DNA of 64,000 nucleotides from CAYMUC01 sp964471865 (GCA_964471865.1 CAYYHU010000008.1:1-64000), one strand, 5' to 3'. Shown: positions 44,905 to 54,038, counted from the stretch's first letter. Notes: generated from the sequence alone by a model not told the origin. Numbers and translations are program-made.

Positions 44905-46158
44905 ATGGAACTTTCCCAGGTGCCCCTCGCCGAGATCGACTTGTCCGCTGAAACGTTCTGGACTGCGGATCGATCCTGGCGCGAAGGCGCATTTCGCACC
45001 CTGCGCGACGAGGCCCCGTTCACGTTTCATGCCGAACGAGTGATCCCCGATGCGCCCTTTCCTCCCGGACCGGGATATTGGGCGCTGGTGCGCCATGACG
45101 ACATCTGGCATGTGAGTCGCAACCCCCATCTGTTCTGCAGTGGGAAGGGTTCCAACATCGGAGATCTCCCCCAGGAGATGAACGAGTTCTTCGGGTCGAT
45201 GATCAACATGGACGACCCCAAGCACTTCCGGTTGCGCTCGATCGTGTCCAAGGGTTTCACACCCAAAGAGATCCAGCGCGTCGAGGGTTATGTACGCACG
45301 ACCGCGACCCGCATCGTCGACGATCTCCTCGAGCGGTTTCCCGAGCGCACCTGTGACTTCGTGTCCGAGGTCGCCGCCCCACTCCCCCTCACCGTGATCT
45401 GCGACATGATGGGAATCCCCCCTGCGGATCATCAGCAGATCTTCAACTGGACCAATGTGATCTTGGGAGTGGGTGATCCCGAATACGTGACCAGTTACGA
45501 GGACCTGATGACGGTCGCGTTCGACATGTTCGCCTACGCCCAGGCTCTCGGCGAGGACCGGGTGAAGAACCCCACCGATGACATCACCTCGGTGATGATG
45601 AACGCCGAAGTCGACGGGGAACGTTTGAGCGCCCAAGAGTTCGGCTCGTTCTTCATCTTGTTGGTCGTGGCCGGAAACGAAACGACCCGCAACGCCATCA
45701 GCCATGGCATGAAGGCGCTCACCGATCATCCCGACCAACGTCAGATCTGGTTCGACGACTTCGACACCCACACTCGCGGCGCGGTGGAAGAGATCGTGCG
45801 CTGGGCCACTCCGGTGATCCATTTTCGCCGGACCGCAACCGAGGACACCCGTATCGGTGATCAGGAGATCGCGGCCGGCGACAAGGTCGTGATGTTCTAC
45901 GCCTCGGGGAACCGGGATGAGCGGGCCTTTTCGGATCCGTATCGCTTCGATGTGCGTCGAGAGCCCCATCCCGCTCAGATCGGTTATGGCGCCGGCGGAC
46001 CACATTTCTGTCTGGGCGCCAACCTGGCGCGACGCGAGATCGCGGTGATGTTCGACGAGATCCGCCGCCGCATGCCCACCTTGGAGATCTCGGGGGAACC
46101 GGCCTGGTTGCAGAGCAACTTCATCAACGGCATCAAGCGCATGCCGTGTCAATGGTGA
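44905..46158 (+). CDS. Cytochrome P450 (CYP125/142/124-like)
   Basis: This is a 417-residue soluble bacterial P450. The I-helix reads VVAGNETTRNAISHG, the K-helix ExxR is EEIVRW, and the haem-binding loop is GYGAGGPHFCLGANLARRE with the ligand Cys. The long substrate-recognition region and the N-terminal block resemble actinobacterial steroid- and lipid-hydroxylating CYP125/CYP142/CYP124 enzymes. It would need a ferredoxin and reductase, neither of which is adjacent. The MFS gene directly upstream may share its transcript. It converges on the Tad operon. Confidence 0.92.
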   Translation: MELSQVPLAEIDLSAETFWTADRSWREGAFRTLRDEAPFTFHAERVIPDAPFPPGPGYWALVRHDDIWHVSRNPHLFCSGKGSNIGDLPQEMNEFFGSMINMDDPKHFRLRSIVSKGFTPKEIQRVEGYVRTTATRIVDDLLERFPERTCDFVSEVAAPLPLTVICDMMGIPPADHQQIFNWTNVILGVGDPEYVTSYEDLMTVAFDMFAYAQALGEDRVKNPTDDITSVMMNAEVDGERLSAQEFGSFFILLVVAGNETTRNAISHGMKALTDHPDQRQIWFDDFDTHTRGAVEEIVRWATPVIHFRRTATEDTRIGDQEIAAGDKVVMFYASGNRDERAFSDPYRFDVRREPHPAQIGYGAGGPHFCLGANLARREIAVMFDEIRRRMPTLEISGEPAWLQSNFINGIKRMPCQW

Positions 46159-46191
46159 GACGAGCCTCGACCACTCGACCACCAAGCCGGA

Positions 46192-47067
46192 TCACCAACC
46201 ACGGATCAATGACAGAGCCGCCGGTCCCAACAACACGACCAGCAGGGCGGGGAAAATGCAGGTGACGAGGGGAAACAACAGTCGCACCGGCAGGGTCATG
46301 GCATGTTCCTGAGCCCGTTGACGGCGACGAACCCGTAGTACGTCGGACTGCACTTCGAGCGCATCCGCGACCGGAACCCCGAGTTCCTCGGCCTGAGCGA
46401 GCGCCGCGACCACCGCGTTGACGTCACCGAGATCCATCCGGGTAGAGAACCCCGACAGCGCCTCCGATCGCGAGGCCCCGAGTCGACGTTCCTGCACGAC
46501 CCGGGACAGTTCCTCACCCAGAGCCCCTCGAGCACCCTGCGCGGCACGCACCATGGCCGCGTCGAGACCGAGACCGGCGCGTACCATGACCGCGAGTTCG
46601 TCGACGAGATCCGCGAGTTGAGCCGCGACCTCGCGCCGACGTCGCGTCACCCGTCGCGCCAAGGCCGCCTCAGGCGCCAACCATCCCACCACCGTCGCGA
46701 CACCCGCGGTCACCGCCACCGGGCCGATCCCCACTGCCACTGCGAGCCCGAGCGCGACCGCTCCGGTGCCGATGGCGCTCAAGGACCGCACCCCCCACCA
46801 CCGCTCCGGTGTACCCACGCCCGGCCACCAGGCGGCGTCAAGACGCTGACGTCGCCGTGACCGGTCCCGAGGCCCCAGGCGCGCGACGACGCGACCCACG
46901 GCATCGGCGAATCGACGAGACGCTCCCGGGGCCAGACGCTGACCTCGCAGATCGGTGGGCGCGGCCGTGCGAGCGGATCCGATCGCCCACCAGGCCCCCA
47001 GGATCGCGAGATTCAACGCGACCGCACCCACAAGAACCCCCCAGTCGGATGTCGCCAGATCAGACAT
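46192..47067 (-). CDS. tadC: TadC-like pilus assembly membrane protein
   Basis: The 291-residue T2SS-F-family protein of the Tad/Flp pilus base has an N-terminal membrane segment, then a cytoplasmic F domain (LADLVDELAVMVRAGLGLDAAMVRAA to ALSGFSTRMDLGDVNAVVAAL) and C-terminal helices (LPVRLLFPLVTCIFPALLVVLLG). The ATG is preceded by AAGGAGGT eight bases upstream, the clearest ribosome site seen here. It overlaps the end of the TadB gene by 8 bp. Last gene of the operon. Confidence 0.9.
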   Translation of the reverse strand: MSDLATSDWGVLVGAVALNLAILGAWWAIGSARTAAPTDLRGQRLAPGASRRFADAVGRVVARLGPRDRSRRRQRLDAAWWPGVGTPERWWGVRSLSAIGTGAVALGLAVAVGIGPVAVTAGVATVVGWLAPEAALARRVTRRRREVAAQLADLVDELAVMVRAGLGLDAAMVRAAQGARGALGEELSRVVQERRLGASRSEALSGFSTRMDLGDVNAVVAALAQAEELGVPVADALEVQSDVLRVRRRQRAQEHAMTLPVRLLFPLVTCIFPALLVVLLGPAALSLIRGW

Positions 47068-48739
47068 CGGCTCCGACCTCCTTGGACACCATCCGGCGCA
47101 TCCAGATCCATCCCAACCCCACCGACACACCGGCAGCCACCAGCAACAGCGGCCCCCGACCTTCACCCATCGGTTCGAAATAGTCCGGACTGACCAGAAC
47201 CAACGCAAGCGCCACCAACGGCGGCAGCGCGCTCAACACGATCGCTGACATCCGACCCTCGGCGGTGAGAGCGGCCACGTCGCGGGCCAGACGCATCCGT
47301 TCGCGGGCCGTCGCGGCCACCGTGTCGAGCATGCGGGCCCCATCCCCGCCGACTTCGGCAGTGATCTCGAGCGCGGTCGCCACCCAGGCGAGATCCACAC
47401 TCGCCATACGATGTGCCGAGGACCCCACGGCCTCGGCCAGATCGCGACCGAGGCGCACTTCGGCGCTGATGCGGCCCAGTTCCTCGCGCGCGACGCTGTC
47501 GAATCGGGTCACGACGTTGTCCAAGGATTGCACCAGGGAATAGCCCGCGCGTAAGGCCGTCGCAATAGTCGTGAGCACGTCGGGCAACACCATGGCGAAC
47601 TGTCGCCGTCGTCGCCGGATACGACGGTCGATGACCGCGGCGACCCCGGATGCGAGCAGCAACGGCGCGAGGAGACCGACGAGTGGCGAACCGGTCAGAG
47701 CACCCAGGATGATCCCGCTCGCGGTTCCGAAGGTGACCACCGCCATGACCACCTCACCGGGGCGGATGGCGACCCCGGCAGCATCGAGAACCTCACCCAG
47801 CGATCGACGACGGCCCCACCGGGTGAGCAAGGACTCGGCTCCAGCACTGAGACGCTGCGCGATCACCGCTCGCTTGGGCACCTCATGGGTTCGCGGTCGG
47901 GTTCCCACCGCCACCACGCCTACCACGAGGGCGAGAATGATCATCACACCCCCCGCGATCACCGGCAACGTGGAGGTGTCGGTGGTGGTGACCGGTGACG
48001 ACTGCGGGCTCACGAGGGTGACGGGCACCGTCGTCGAGGGGGCTGCAGGCGGTTCGGGGGGACGTCCCGGAGCACTCACCACGGGACGCTGGACCTCCTC
48101 GGATGGCTCGGTCGCGCTCGGTGACAGCGCCGCGAGGATCTGGAGGGGCGCGGCGGGCTGAGACAGATCGACCACCCGGTCGGCATCACCGGTCAATGCG
48201 ACGAGTTCGTCACGATCGGTATCGAGGGTGTCGACCGCCAGGGCCCACACGGGGATCTCGCGAGAGCTCAGGACGTTCACGACCTCGCGCAGTCCGGCAC
48301 CGTTGCCCGAGTCGCCACCATCGGCGATCACGACCATGCGACCCGAGCTGACCTCGTCGAGAGTCGACACTCCGAGCAGAACGGCCTCATGCAACGCCGT
48401 CGTTCCCCCGGGGGACAGCCGTTCGAGTTCCGCGAGCAGATCGTCGCGTGGCGCTCCCGGGGTCGCGAGTAGGCGGGCATCTCCCTGAACGGCGATGAGC
48501 GCGACTGGGATCGAGGCGTCGAGTCCCTCGAGGATCACCCGGGTCGCGTCCTGGATGTCTGCGAAGGTCGACACCGACACGCTCGCTGAGGCGTCCACGA
48601 CGATCACGACCGGTGATGTGTCGTCGATCTCGGTCGTGACGTCCCGCTGGCGTACGCCGATTCGAGTCGGTGCCGGGGTCGAGGCCCCGTTGCGTACCAG
48701 CATGTTCGTCACCAGCGTGTTCATCGTCGACGCCGTCAC
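47060..48739 (-). CDS. tadB: VWA-TadB fusion protein
   Basis: In this 559-residue protein, an N-terminal von Willebrand A domain (residues about 35-220) has an intact MIDAS: DASAS in VVIVVDASASVS, the Thr in GGTTALHEA and Asp in VVIADGGD. A Pro/Ser/Thr linker and one membrane segment (LPVIAGGVMIILALVVGVV) follow, then the TadB (T2SSF) part with its cytoplasmic domain and further helices. VWA-TadB fusions are known in actinobacterial Tad loci. Unlike the usual form, no N-terminal signal peptide is visible before the VWA domain. The GTG start overlaps the cpaF stop (GTGA). Confidence 0.88.
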   Translation of the reverse strand: MTASTMNTLVTNMLVRNGASTPAPTRIGVRQRDVTTEIDDTSPVVIVVDASASVSVSTFADIQDATRVILEGLDASIPVALIAVQGDARLLATPGAPRDDLLAELERLSPGGTTALHEAVLLGVSTLDEVSSGRMVVIADGGDSGNGAGLREVVNVLSSREIPVWALAVDTLDTDRDELVALTGDADRVVDLSQPAAPLQILAALSPSATEPSEEVQRPVVSAPGRPPEPPAAPSTTVPVTLVSPQSSPVTTTDTSTLPVIAGGVMIILALVVGVVAVGTRPRTHEVPKRAVIAQRLSAGAESLLTRWGRRRSLGEVLDAAGVAIRPGEVVMAVVTFGTASGIILGALTGSPLVGLLAPLLLASGVAAVIDRRIRRRRRQFAMVLPDVLTTIATALRAGYSLVQSLDNVVTRFDSVAREELGRISAEVRLGRDLAEAVGSSAHRMASVDLAWVATALEITAEVGGDGARMLDTVAATARERMRLARDVAALTAEGRMSAIVLSALPPLVALALVLVSPDYFEPMGEGRGPLLLVAAGVSVGLGWIWMRRMVSKEVGADV

Positions 48740-49980
48740 CAATGGGCCGCCACCGGGCCGACGAGCATCTCGCTCGGTAACTCGAAACCGGCCTCCCCCA
48801 AACGGGTGGCGCATCCGGGCCGGACCCCGGTGGGAACGAGACGTCGCTCGCCGTCCACGACATAGAGATCGCTCGTGGTGATCGTGGCACCTTCGAGACC
48901 CCCGACCTCGGTGACCTGGGAGATACCGCGATGACCGTCTCGCCATCGTCGGACGTGAACGATCAGATCGATGGCCGCCGCGATCTGTTCCCTGATGGCG
49001 CGGCTCGGCAGATCCAACCCGGCCATCAACACCATCGTCTCGAGTCGCGACAAGGCATCGCGAGGGCTGTTGCAATGCACCGTGGACAACGACCCGTCGT
49101 GACCGGTGTTCATCGCCTGCAACATGTCCAGGGCTTCACCCCCGCGCACCTCACCCACCACGATGCGGTCGGGACGCATCCGCAACGCATTACGCACGAG
49201 GTCCCGCACGGTGACCTCACCGACTCCTTCGAGGTTGGGCGGCCGGCTCTCGAGGCGCACCACATGGTCCTGGAGCAGGCGAAGCTCCACCGCGTCCTCG
49301 ATCGTGACGATCCGTTCATCGAAGGGAACGAATCCAGACAAGATGTTCAACAACGTGGTCTTTCCCGTTCCGGTCCCGCCCGAGATCACCACGTTGAGCC
49401 CGGTCGCGACCGCGGCGTGCAAGAACTCCGCCACCGCCGGGGTCGCGGCTCCCGAGGACACCAGATCCTCGATCGAGAGCACCTCGCGTGAGAACTTGCG
49501 AATCGTCAGGGCGGGACCATCCACGGACAGGGGCGGGATGATCGCATTGACCCGGGACCCGTCGGGCAGTCGAGCATCGACCAGAGGCGATGCCTCGTCG
49601 ATTCGACGGCCGAGCGGCGACACGATCCGATCGATGACCCGTCGCAGATGAGCATCGGACGCGAAGGCGGCATCGAGGGCTTCGATCCGACCGCCGCGTT
49701 CCACGAACAGCTGCATCGCGCCGTTGACCATGATCTCGGTGATTCCCGGATCGGCGAGCAACGGTTCGAGCGGTCCGAGACCGATCACATCGTCGACGAG
49801 ATCCTCCACGAGTCGGGTGCGTTCGACTCCGACCGGCGCAGCTGGGTCCGCAGCCACGAGCGTGTCGATCTCGCGCCGTACCGCACCGGCGAGAGACTCC
49901 GGCGCCTCCCCGAGCAACCGGCCCCCGAGGCGCTCGATGACCCCGGCATGCACTCGGGATCGCAGTCCCGGATCGATCAT
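48736..49980 (-). CDS. cpaF: Tad pilus secretion ATPase (CpaF/TadA)
   Basis: The 414-residue hexameric ATPase powers Flp pilus assembly. The Walker A is ISGGTGTGKTTLLN, the Asp box has VTIEDAVELRLLQDHVVRLE, the Walker B region VVGEVRGGEALDMLQAMNTG is followed by the His box GSLSTVHCNSPRDAL. The N-terminal domain has EIMVNGAMQLFVERGGRIE. It is cytoplasmic, bound to TadB and TadC. It overlaps cpaB upstream (ATGA) and tadB downstream (GTGA). Confidence 0.95.
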   Translation of the reverse strand: MIDPGLRSRVHAGVIERLGGRLLGEAPESLAGAVRREIDTLVAADPAAPVGVERTRLVEDLVDDVIGLGPLEPLLADPGITEIMVNGAMQLFVERGGRIEALDAAFASDAHLRRVIDRIVSPLGRRIDEASPLVDARLPDGSRVNAIIPPLSVDGPALTIRKFSREVLSIEDLVSSGAATPAVAEFLHAAVATGLNVVISGGTGTGKTTLLNILSGFVPFDERIVTIEDAVELRLLQDHVVRLESRPPNLEGVGEVTVRDLVRNALRMRPDRIVVGEVRGGEALDMLQAMNTGHDGSLSTVHCNSPRDALSRLETMVLMAGLDLPSRAIREQIAAAIDLIVHVRRWRDGHRGISQVTEVGGLEGATITTSDLYVVDGERRLVPTGVRPGCATRLGEAGFELPSEMLVGPVAAHW

Positions 49981-50819
49981 GACGCCACCTCGCTCAGGTT
50001 GGTCACCACTCCCGATACCCCGAAGATCTCCGCTGAGGTTCGCGGGCGTCCACCGCTGATATCGGTGTCGGGGTCCTGGCCGATCAACCAGATATCGCCG
50101 TTCACGGCTGCGTGCACAAGTACTTCGGCCTGGGCGGTGGTCACCGCCATGGTCACGAGAAGATCATCGCGAACGGCCTCGGTGACGCCAGGTGCTCCCG
50201 TGGTTCCGATGAGGTCACCATCGCTGCCTTCCGACCCATCAGAAGGGTTGCCGTTCGCGAACAGTCCGACGCGTTCGCGATCCGCCGAACCGGCCGCGAC
50301 CGCGGTGACGAGCAGACGATGCGCCACGATCCGAGAGGTCGCCACGGCGAGATCGTCGCCCGATAGCGACACCGCCACCGCCACCAGATCGCCCGGTGTG
50401 AGCGTCCCACCCAACGCTCGTTGCGGGTCGAGAGACACGGTGATCTCTCCGAGTCCCTCGGGCACCTCGACACGAGTCAGAGCGTCGGGGACCACGAGAC
50501 GGTCGAGCAGCACCTGATCGCCCGGGAACAGATCCACTCCCACGACTCGTCCCCTCAGCGCCGGATCGTTCACCTCGTCGAGGGAGACCAGGGCTCGGGA
50601 CTGCACCAAGTCGGTGGGAATCTCGACCACCTCCACACGTCGAGTGAGTCCGGCCAGATCGGAGCCGCGCTCGACCGCTTCGGTGACCATCACCACCGGT
50701 GAGGTCGCGACCACCACCGCATCGTCCTGGGTGGCGTTCACCGCAGCGACGAGGAGTGCCGTTCCGAGTCCAGCGAGAATGATGGCGAGCAGAATCACGG
50801 CGCGACGGCGTCGGTCCAT
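49977..50819 (-). CDS. cpaB: CpaB/RcpC-like SAF-domain pilus protein
   Basis: The 280-residue protein has an N-terminal anchor (AVILLAIILAGLGTALLVAAV), then a SAF-like domain (TRRVEVVEIPTDLVQSRALV followed by VVGVDLFPGDQVLLDRLV) and a CpaB C-terminal region (ITVSLDPQRALGGTLTPGDLVAVAV). It acts at the cell envelope in Tad pilus assembly. The ATG at 50819 has AAGGAG six bases upstream. It is coupled to cpaF by an ATGA overlap. Upstream lies a 132-bp spacer before tadG without a clear signal. Confidence 0.88.
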   Translation of the reverse strand: MDRRRRAVILLAIILAGLGTALLVAAVNATQDDAVVVATSPVVMVTEAVERGSDLAGLTRRVEVVEIPTDLVQSRALVSLDEVNDPALRGRVVGVDLFPGDQVLLDRLVVPDALTRVEVPEGLGEITVSLDPQRALGGTLTPGDLVAVAVSLSGDDLAVATSRIVAHRLLVTAVAAGSADRERVGLFANGNPSDGSEGSDGDLIGTTGAPGVTEAVRDDLLVTMAVTTAQAEVLVHAAVNGDIWLIGQDPDTDISGGRPRTSAEIFGVSGVVTNLSEVAS

Positions 50820-50951
50820 GAGGATCTCCTTGGGGTTCGGGGACTGATCATGTCCATGGGTGGATTCGTCGGTATCGAGGCGAGGGCAGGGTCGACGCCA
50901 CCGGGTCGAGGAGGCAGCCATCGGGTCGGGGAGAGAAGGTCGTCATGGATG

Positions 50952-52067
50952 TCACCCCACCAGCCGCACGATTCGCGCCCCGTAGTCGTCACCACCGAAG
51001 CCTCCGCCGGTGACCGTCACGGTGGTGAAACGGGCCTTGAGACAACTCCTGCTGTTTCCTCGTCGCCCAGGGCACCGATACTTCTTCGGCCAGGTCTCAC
51101 CGGGAAACCGGTAGGCGAGAATCTCGAGACCGGCGAGACCCACCACGCGATACTCCCCACCCGCTCCCTGTCCCCGCTCGGCGTCGTAGAGCACGATCGT
51201 CACCGGTTCGTTGCGCCACCGGATCAGATCGGTCCGACAGTCCTTATCAGGCGAGGCCCCAGGATCAGCGCTCACCCAGTCCCCCACGGTCACATCGACG
51301 CGGCAGCCCGAGGACGCGAGCCATCCGAAGCCTCCGGGGAGATCGGCCCCCGAGGTCGACGCGATACACGTCTGGGTGTCATCGCTGCCGACCCCATGAA
51401 AGGTGATCACCTTCGATCCGGAGGGAACGATGCCCGCGGCTGCATCCCCACCGAGAGCCTGGAACTCACACAACGACACCGCCAAGGGAGCGACCCGACC
51501 CGATCCAGCCGGTCCCCAGGCGGCGGTCGCCGACCGGTTGAGGGTGGCGCCGGTGAGTGCGTCCATGATCGGCGCGAGCCGAAACCGCACCTCGTCACCA
51601 CCATCAGGTGTGGCGGTCCGGGTGCGAACGTGAACCCATCCGGTGACCTCGGACGACTCGGGTCCGGTGTCGGAGGAACAGGTGGGTAGACCCGGCCCGT
51701 CGCCACAGACCTCGACCACCGTCATCGCCCCATCGGGATCGTTACGCCGCGCGTAGAGGCCCGCGGTCACCCCAGCTGGAGCGCAATCACCCTCGATGCA
51801 GTCCACGGCCACCGCCAACGCGGCGGCCTCGGCACCGTTGCGTAAGCGTTGACCTTCCACCTGAGCGGCTCCGAGATCCACCACGAGCGCTCCGACTCCC
51901 ACCAGCGCGATGATCACCACCGCCACGATGGTCACGATCCCGCCACGATCTGACGGCGCTCGCATCCCTGGCGCCGTGACCCTCGAGTCCCGTCGAACCT
52001 GTCGAGACCCCGGTCCGGTGCGTCCCTGTCGCGCCCTTCGACGCGGTGTCGACTCCGCAACCATCAC
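50952..52067 (-). CDS. TadG-like pilus-associated protein
   Basis: The 371-residue protein has a TadE/G-type N-terminal anchor, GGIVTIVAVVIIALVGVGALVVDLGAAQVEG, in which the hydrophobic helix is followed by the family DLG motif. A long extracellular region rich in Gly and Asp and several Cys (TCSSDTG, SSGCRVD, DKDCRTD, YRCPGRR) suggests disulfides. It is likely a minor pilus or surface component. The GTG start at 52067 overlaps the tadE stop (GTGA); an ATG three bases on is also possible. No integrin-like domain is visible. Confidence 0.85.
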   Translation of the reverse strand: MMVAESTPRRRARQGRTGPGSRQVRRDSRVTAPGMRAPSDRGGIVTIVAVVIIALVGVGALVVDLGAAQVEGQRLRNGAEAAALAVAVDCIEGDCAPAGVTAGLYARRNDPDGAMTVVEVCGDGPGLPTCSSDTGPESSEVTGWVHVRTRTATPDGGDEVRFRLAPIMDALTGATLNRSATAAWGPAGSGRVAPLAVSLCEFQALGGDAAAGIVPSGSKVITFHGVGSDDTQTCIASTSGADLPGGFGWLASSGCRVDVTVGDWVSADPGASPDKDCRTDLIRWRNEPVTIVLYDAERGQGAGGEYRVVGLAGLEILAYRFPGETWPKKYRCPGRRGNSRSCLKARFTTVTVTGGGFGGDDYGARIVRLVG

Positions 52068-52495
52068 ACCTCGCAGCGCATACGAGCCGTCGCGGACCAG
52101 TCCCGCTCCCCGATGTCGACGAAAGGAATCCGCCAGCGATGCCGCGCCGTCACCGTGACCACCGCATCCCCACCGTCACCGTCGCATCCCGATTGCACGA
52201 TTCCCACCACCTCGGCCGGACCCGCGGTCGCCCGGGCCGCCTGTTCGACCTCGGATGCACTCCCCCCGAGAGCGAGGACCCGGGCCCCGTCGCGAGCCGC
52301 TCCTTGTAGAGCGACCTGGGCGGCCAGAACCCGCCCGGCTTCGACGATGCCCACGAGGAGCACCACCAACACGGGCAGGACGATCGCGAGTTCGACCAAT
52401 GCGGCCCCGCGATCGCCCCGCTCGTGCCTACTGCGCCGTAGCCGTGGGGATCGAGACACCCCGGACAGGGGAGACCGGGGTGTCCCAACCATCAC
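52064..52495 (-). CDS. tadE: TadE-like pseudopilin
   Basis: The 143-residue TadE-family protein has a basic leader, the processing-like site RGAALVELAI (AALVE with the conserved Glu), one hydrophobic helix (VLPVLVVLLVGIVEAG), then a globular tail with two cysteines (SGCDGD and MRCEV). It is processed by a TadV-type prepilin peptidase, which is not in this window. Its GTG start overlaps the flp stop in the same GTGATGGTT pattern used at the tadG start. Confidence 0.9.
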   Translation of the reverse strand: MMVGTPRSPLSGVSRSPRLRRSRHERGDRGAALVELAIVLPVLVVLLVGIVEAGRVLAAQVALQGAARDGARVLALGGSASEVEQAARATAGPAEVVGIVQSGCDGDGGDAVVTVTARHRWRIPFVDIGERDWSATARMRCEV

Positions 52496-52692
52496 AGACT
52501 TCCGGCGAGATCGTTGAAGAAGGTCGACAGGGCGTCACCGAACACGGTGGCACCCACGACGACGACCAGAGCGATGACCGAGACGATCAGGCCGTACTCG
52601 ACCATCGTCGCTCCCCGATCCGACCCCTCCGCATCCGGCTCGGGAGATCGAGTTGCGATGTAACTGTGGAGAAAGGCGAGAAACTGTGCCAC
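52492..52692 (-). CDS. Flp/Fap-type pilin
   Basis: This 66-residue pilin is the major subunit of the Tad pilus. A short leader with EGSDRGATMVEYGLI gives the prepilin cleavage site, with the conserved Glu-Tyr pair after it. It is followed by SVIALVVVVGATVFG and a short tail. The GTG start with AAGGAGG five bases upstream was chosen over an ATG further up, which would add an unconserved leader. First gene of the seven-gene Tad operon. Confidence 0.9.
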   Translation of the reverse strand: MAQFLAFLHSYIATRSPEPDAEGSDRGATMVEYGLIVSVIALVVVVGATVFGDALSTFFNDLAGSL

Positions 52693-52824
52693 GAGGGCCT
52701 CCTTGAAGTTGTCTGTACCGGCGACGGCCGCCCCCGTGGCTCCACGGGCGTCGCAGCGACCGAGACCGTCTCGACCGCCGGACGGCACCCTGTTCGACGC
52801 CCCCGTTGCCTCCTAGCGACCCAT

Positions 52825-52836
52825 GGGCCATGGCCC
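52825..52836. promoter_or_regulatory. 12-bp palindrome in flp/SDR spacer
   Basis: A perfect palindrome GGGCCATGGCCC lies in the 193-bp region between the divergent flp operon and SDR gene. It may be an operator or chance in a high-GC genome. Confidence 0.3.
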
Positions 52837-52885
52837 CGTGGTCCTTGGGCCGTGATCACCGAGGTGCGAATGGCATGCTGGGGCG

Positions 52886-54027
52886 ATGGACCAACTCGGC
52901 TTCGACTCCACGATCCACGATGTGATCGCCGCGATGGGCCCAGCTGCGACGACCACCGGCCGCCGGATCCTCGTCACCGGGGCCTCCACCGGTTTGGGTG
53001 AGCGCACCACGGCCGCGTTCGCCTCCCAGGGTGCCCATGTCCTCATGGCGGTTCGTGACCGCGGTCGTGGAGAGGCCGCTATCGCTCGCCTCGCCGATGA
53101 GGGCATTCCCAGCGAACGCCTCGAGCTCGTGGCGTTGGACCTCGAGTCCCTCGCGTCGATCCGCCGCTGCGCATCCGATGTTCTCGAGCGCGGCGATCTC
53201 GATCTCTTCGTCGCGAATGCCGGGATCATGGCCTGTCCCGAGGGTCGGACCACCGACGGTTTCGAACGCCAGATGGGAACCAACCATCTCGGCCACCATC
53301 TCCTGGCCTCGCTCCTGGCCGACGCCTTGGCCACCGGAGCCCAACGCCGGGGCGAACCGAGCCGAATCGTGTCGCTCAGTTCGCGTGGCCATGTGCTGGG
53401 TGACGTGGATCTCGACGANNNNNNNNNNNNNNNNNNNNNNNNNNNNNNNNNNNNNNNNNNNNNNNNNNNNNNNNNNNNNNNNNNNNNNNNNNNNNNNNNN
53501 NNNNNNNNNNNNNNNNNNGAATCGTGTCGCTCAGTTCGCGTGGCCATGTGCTGGGTGACGTGGATCTCGACGACGTCACCGCGACCCGGGCGCCCTATGA
53601 CCCCTTCGAGGCCTACGGCGCATCCAAGACCGCCAACATCTTGTTCGCTCTCGAGGCCGATCGGCGTCTTGCCGAGCGCGGAATCCGAGCGTTCTCGGTG
53701 CACCCGGGTGGGATCCGCACCGAACTGGGACGCCATATGACGCCCGAGTTGATCTCCCGATTGATGGCCACCATGGGTACCGATGGCGGCATCCGTTGGA
53801 AGACCCCGGATCAAGGAGCCGCCACCACGGTCTGGGCCTCGTTGGATCCGGATCTGGTCGCACCGGGAAGCGACCGTGGCGGTAGTTACTGCGAGGATTG
53901 TGGCATCGCGCCCGTCACCGAGGACGACTCGGCCTCCACCGGAGTCGCTCCCCGAGCTGTGGACCCCGAGCGCGCCGCTCGACTCTGGGAGATCTCTGAT
54001 GTCCTCGTGGGCGCAGGCGGGAACTGA
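52886..54027 (+). CDS. Short-chain dehydrogenase/reductase, split by spurious gap
   Basis: This is an NAD(P)-dependent SDR of the retinol-dehydrogenase-like type. The N-terminus has the nucleotide motif VTGASTGLGERT and the NAG motif FVANAGIMACPEG. After the gap come YGASKTANILFALE (active-site Tyr and Lys) and SVHPGGIRTELGRHM. As given, the frame is broken by 100 N. However, 55 bp before the gap are repeated exactly after it. Removing one copy and the Ns (155 bp) leaves 987 bp, an intact frame of 328 residues, so the gene is probably whole. It is divergent from the Tad operon. Confidence 0.88.
53364..53418. repeat. 55-bp duplicated contig end, left copy
   Basis: Identical to 53519-53573, with the N gap between them. 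Exact identity at 55 bp looks like a de Bruijn k-mer overlap, not biology. Confidence 0.95.
53419..53518. other. Assembly gap (100 N), probably artefact
   Basis: This is a placeholder gap flanked by identical 55-bp ends. The true sequence probably has no gap here. Confidence 0.97.
53519..53573. repeat. 55-bp duplicated contig end, right copy
   Basis: Exact copy of 53364-53418. Collapsing the two copies restores the SDR reading frame. Confidence 0.95.
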
Positions 54028-54038
54028 CGGATCGATCC

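Noticed and set aside
53364..53573. Biological direct repeat or recent insertion in the SDR gene
   Set aside because: Exact identity next to a 100-N gap and frame restoration on collapse point to an assembly overlap.
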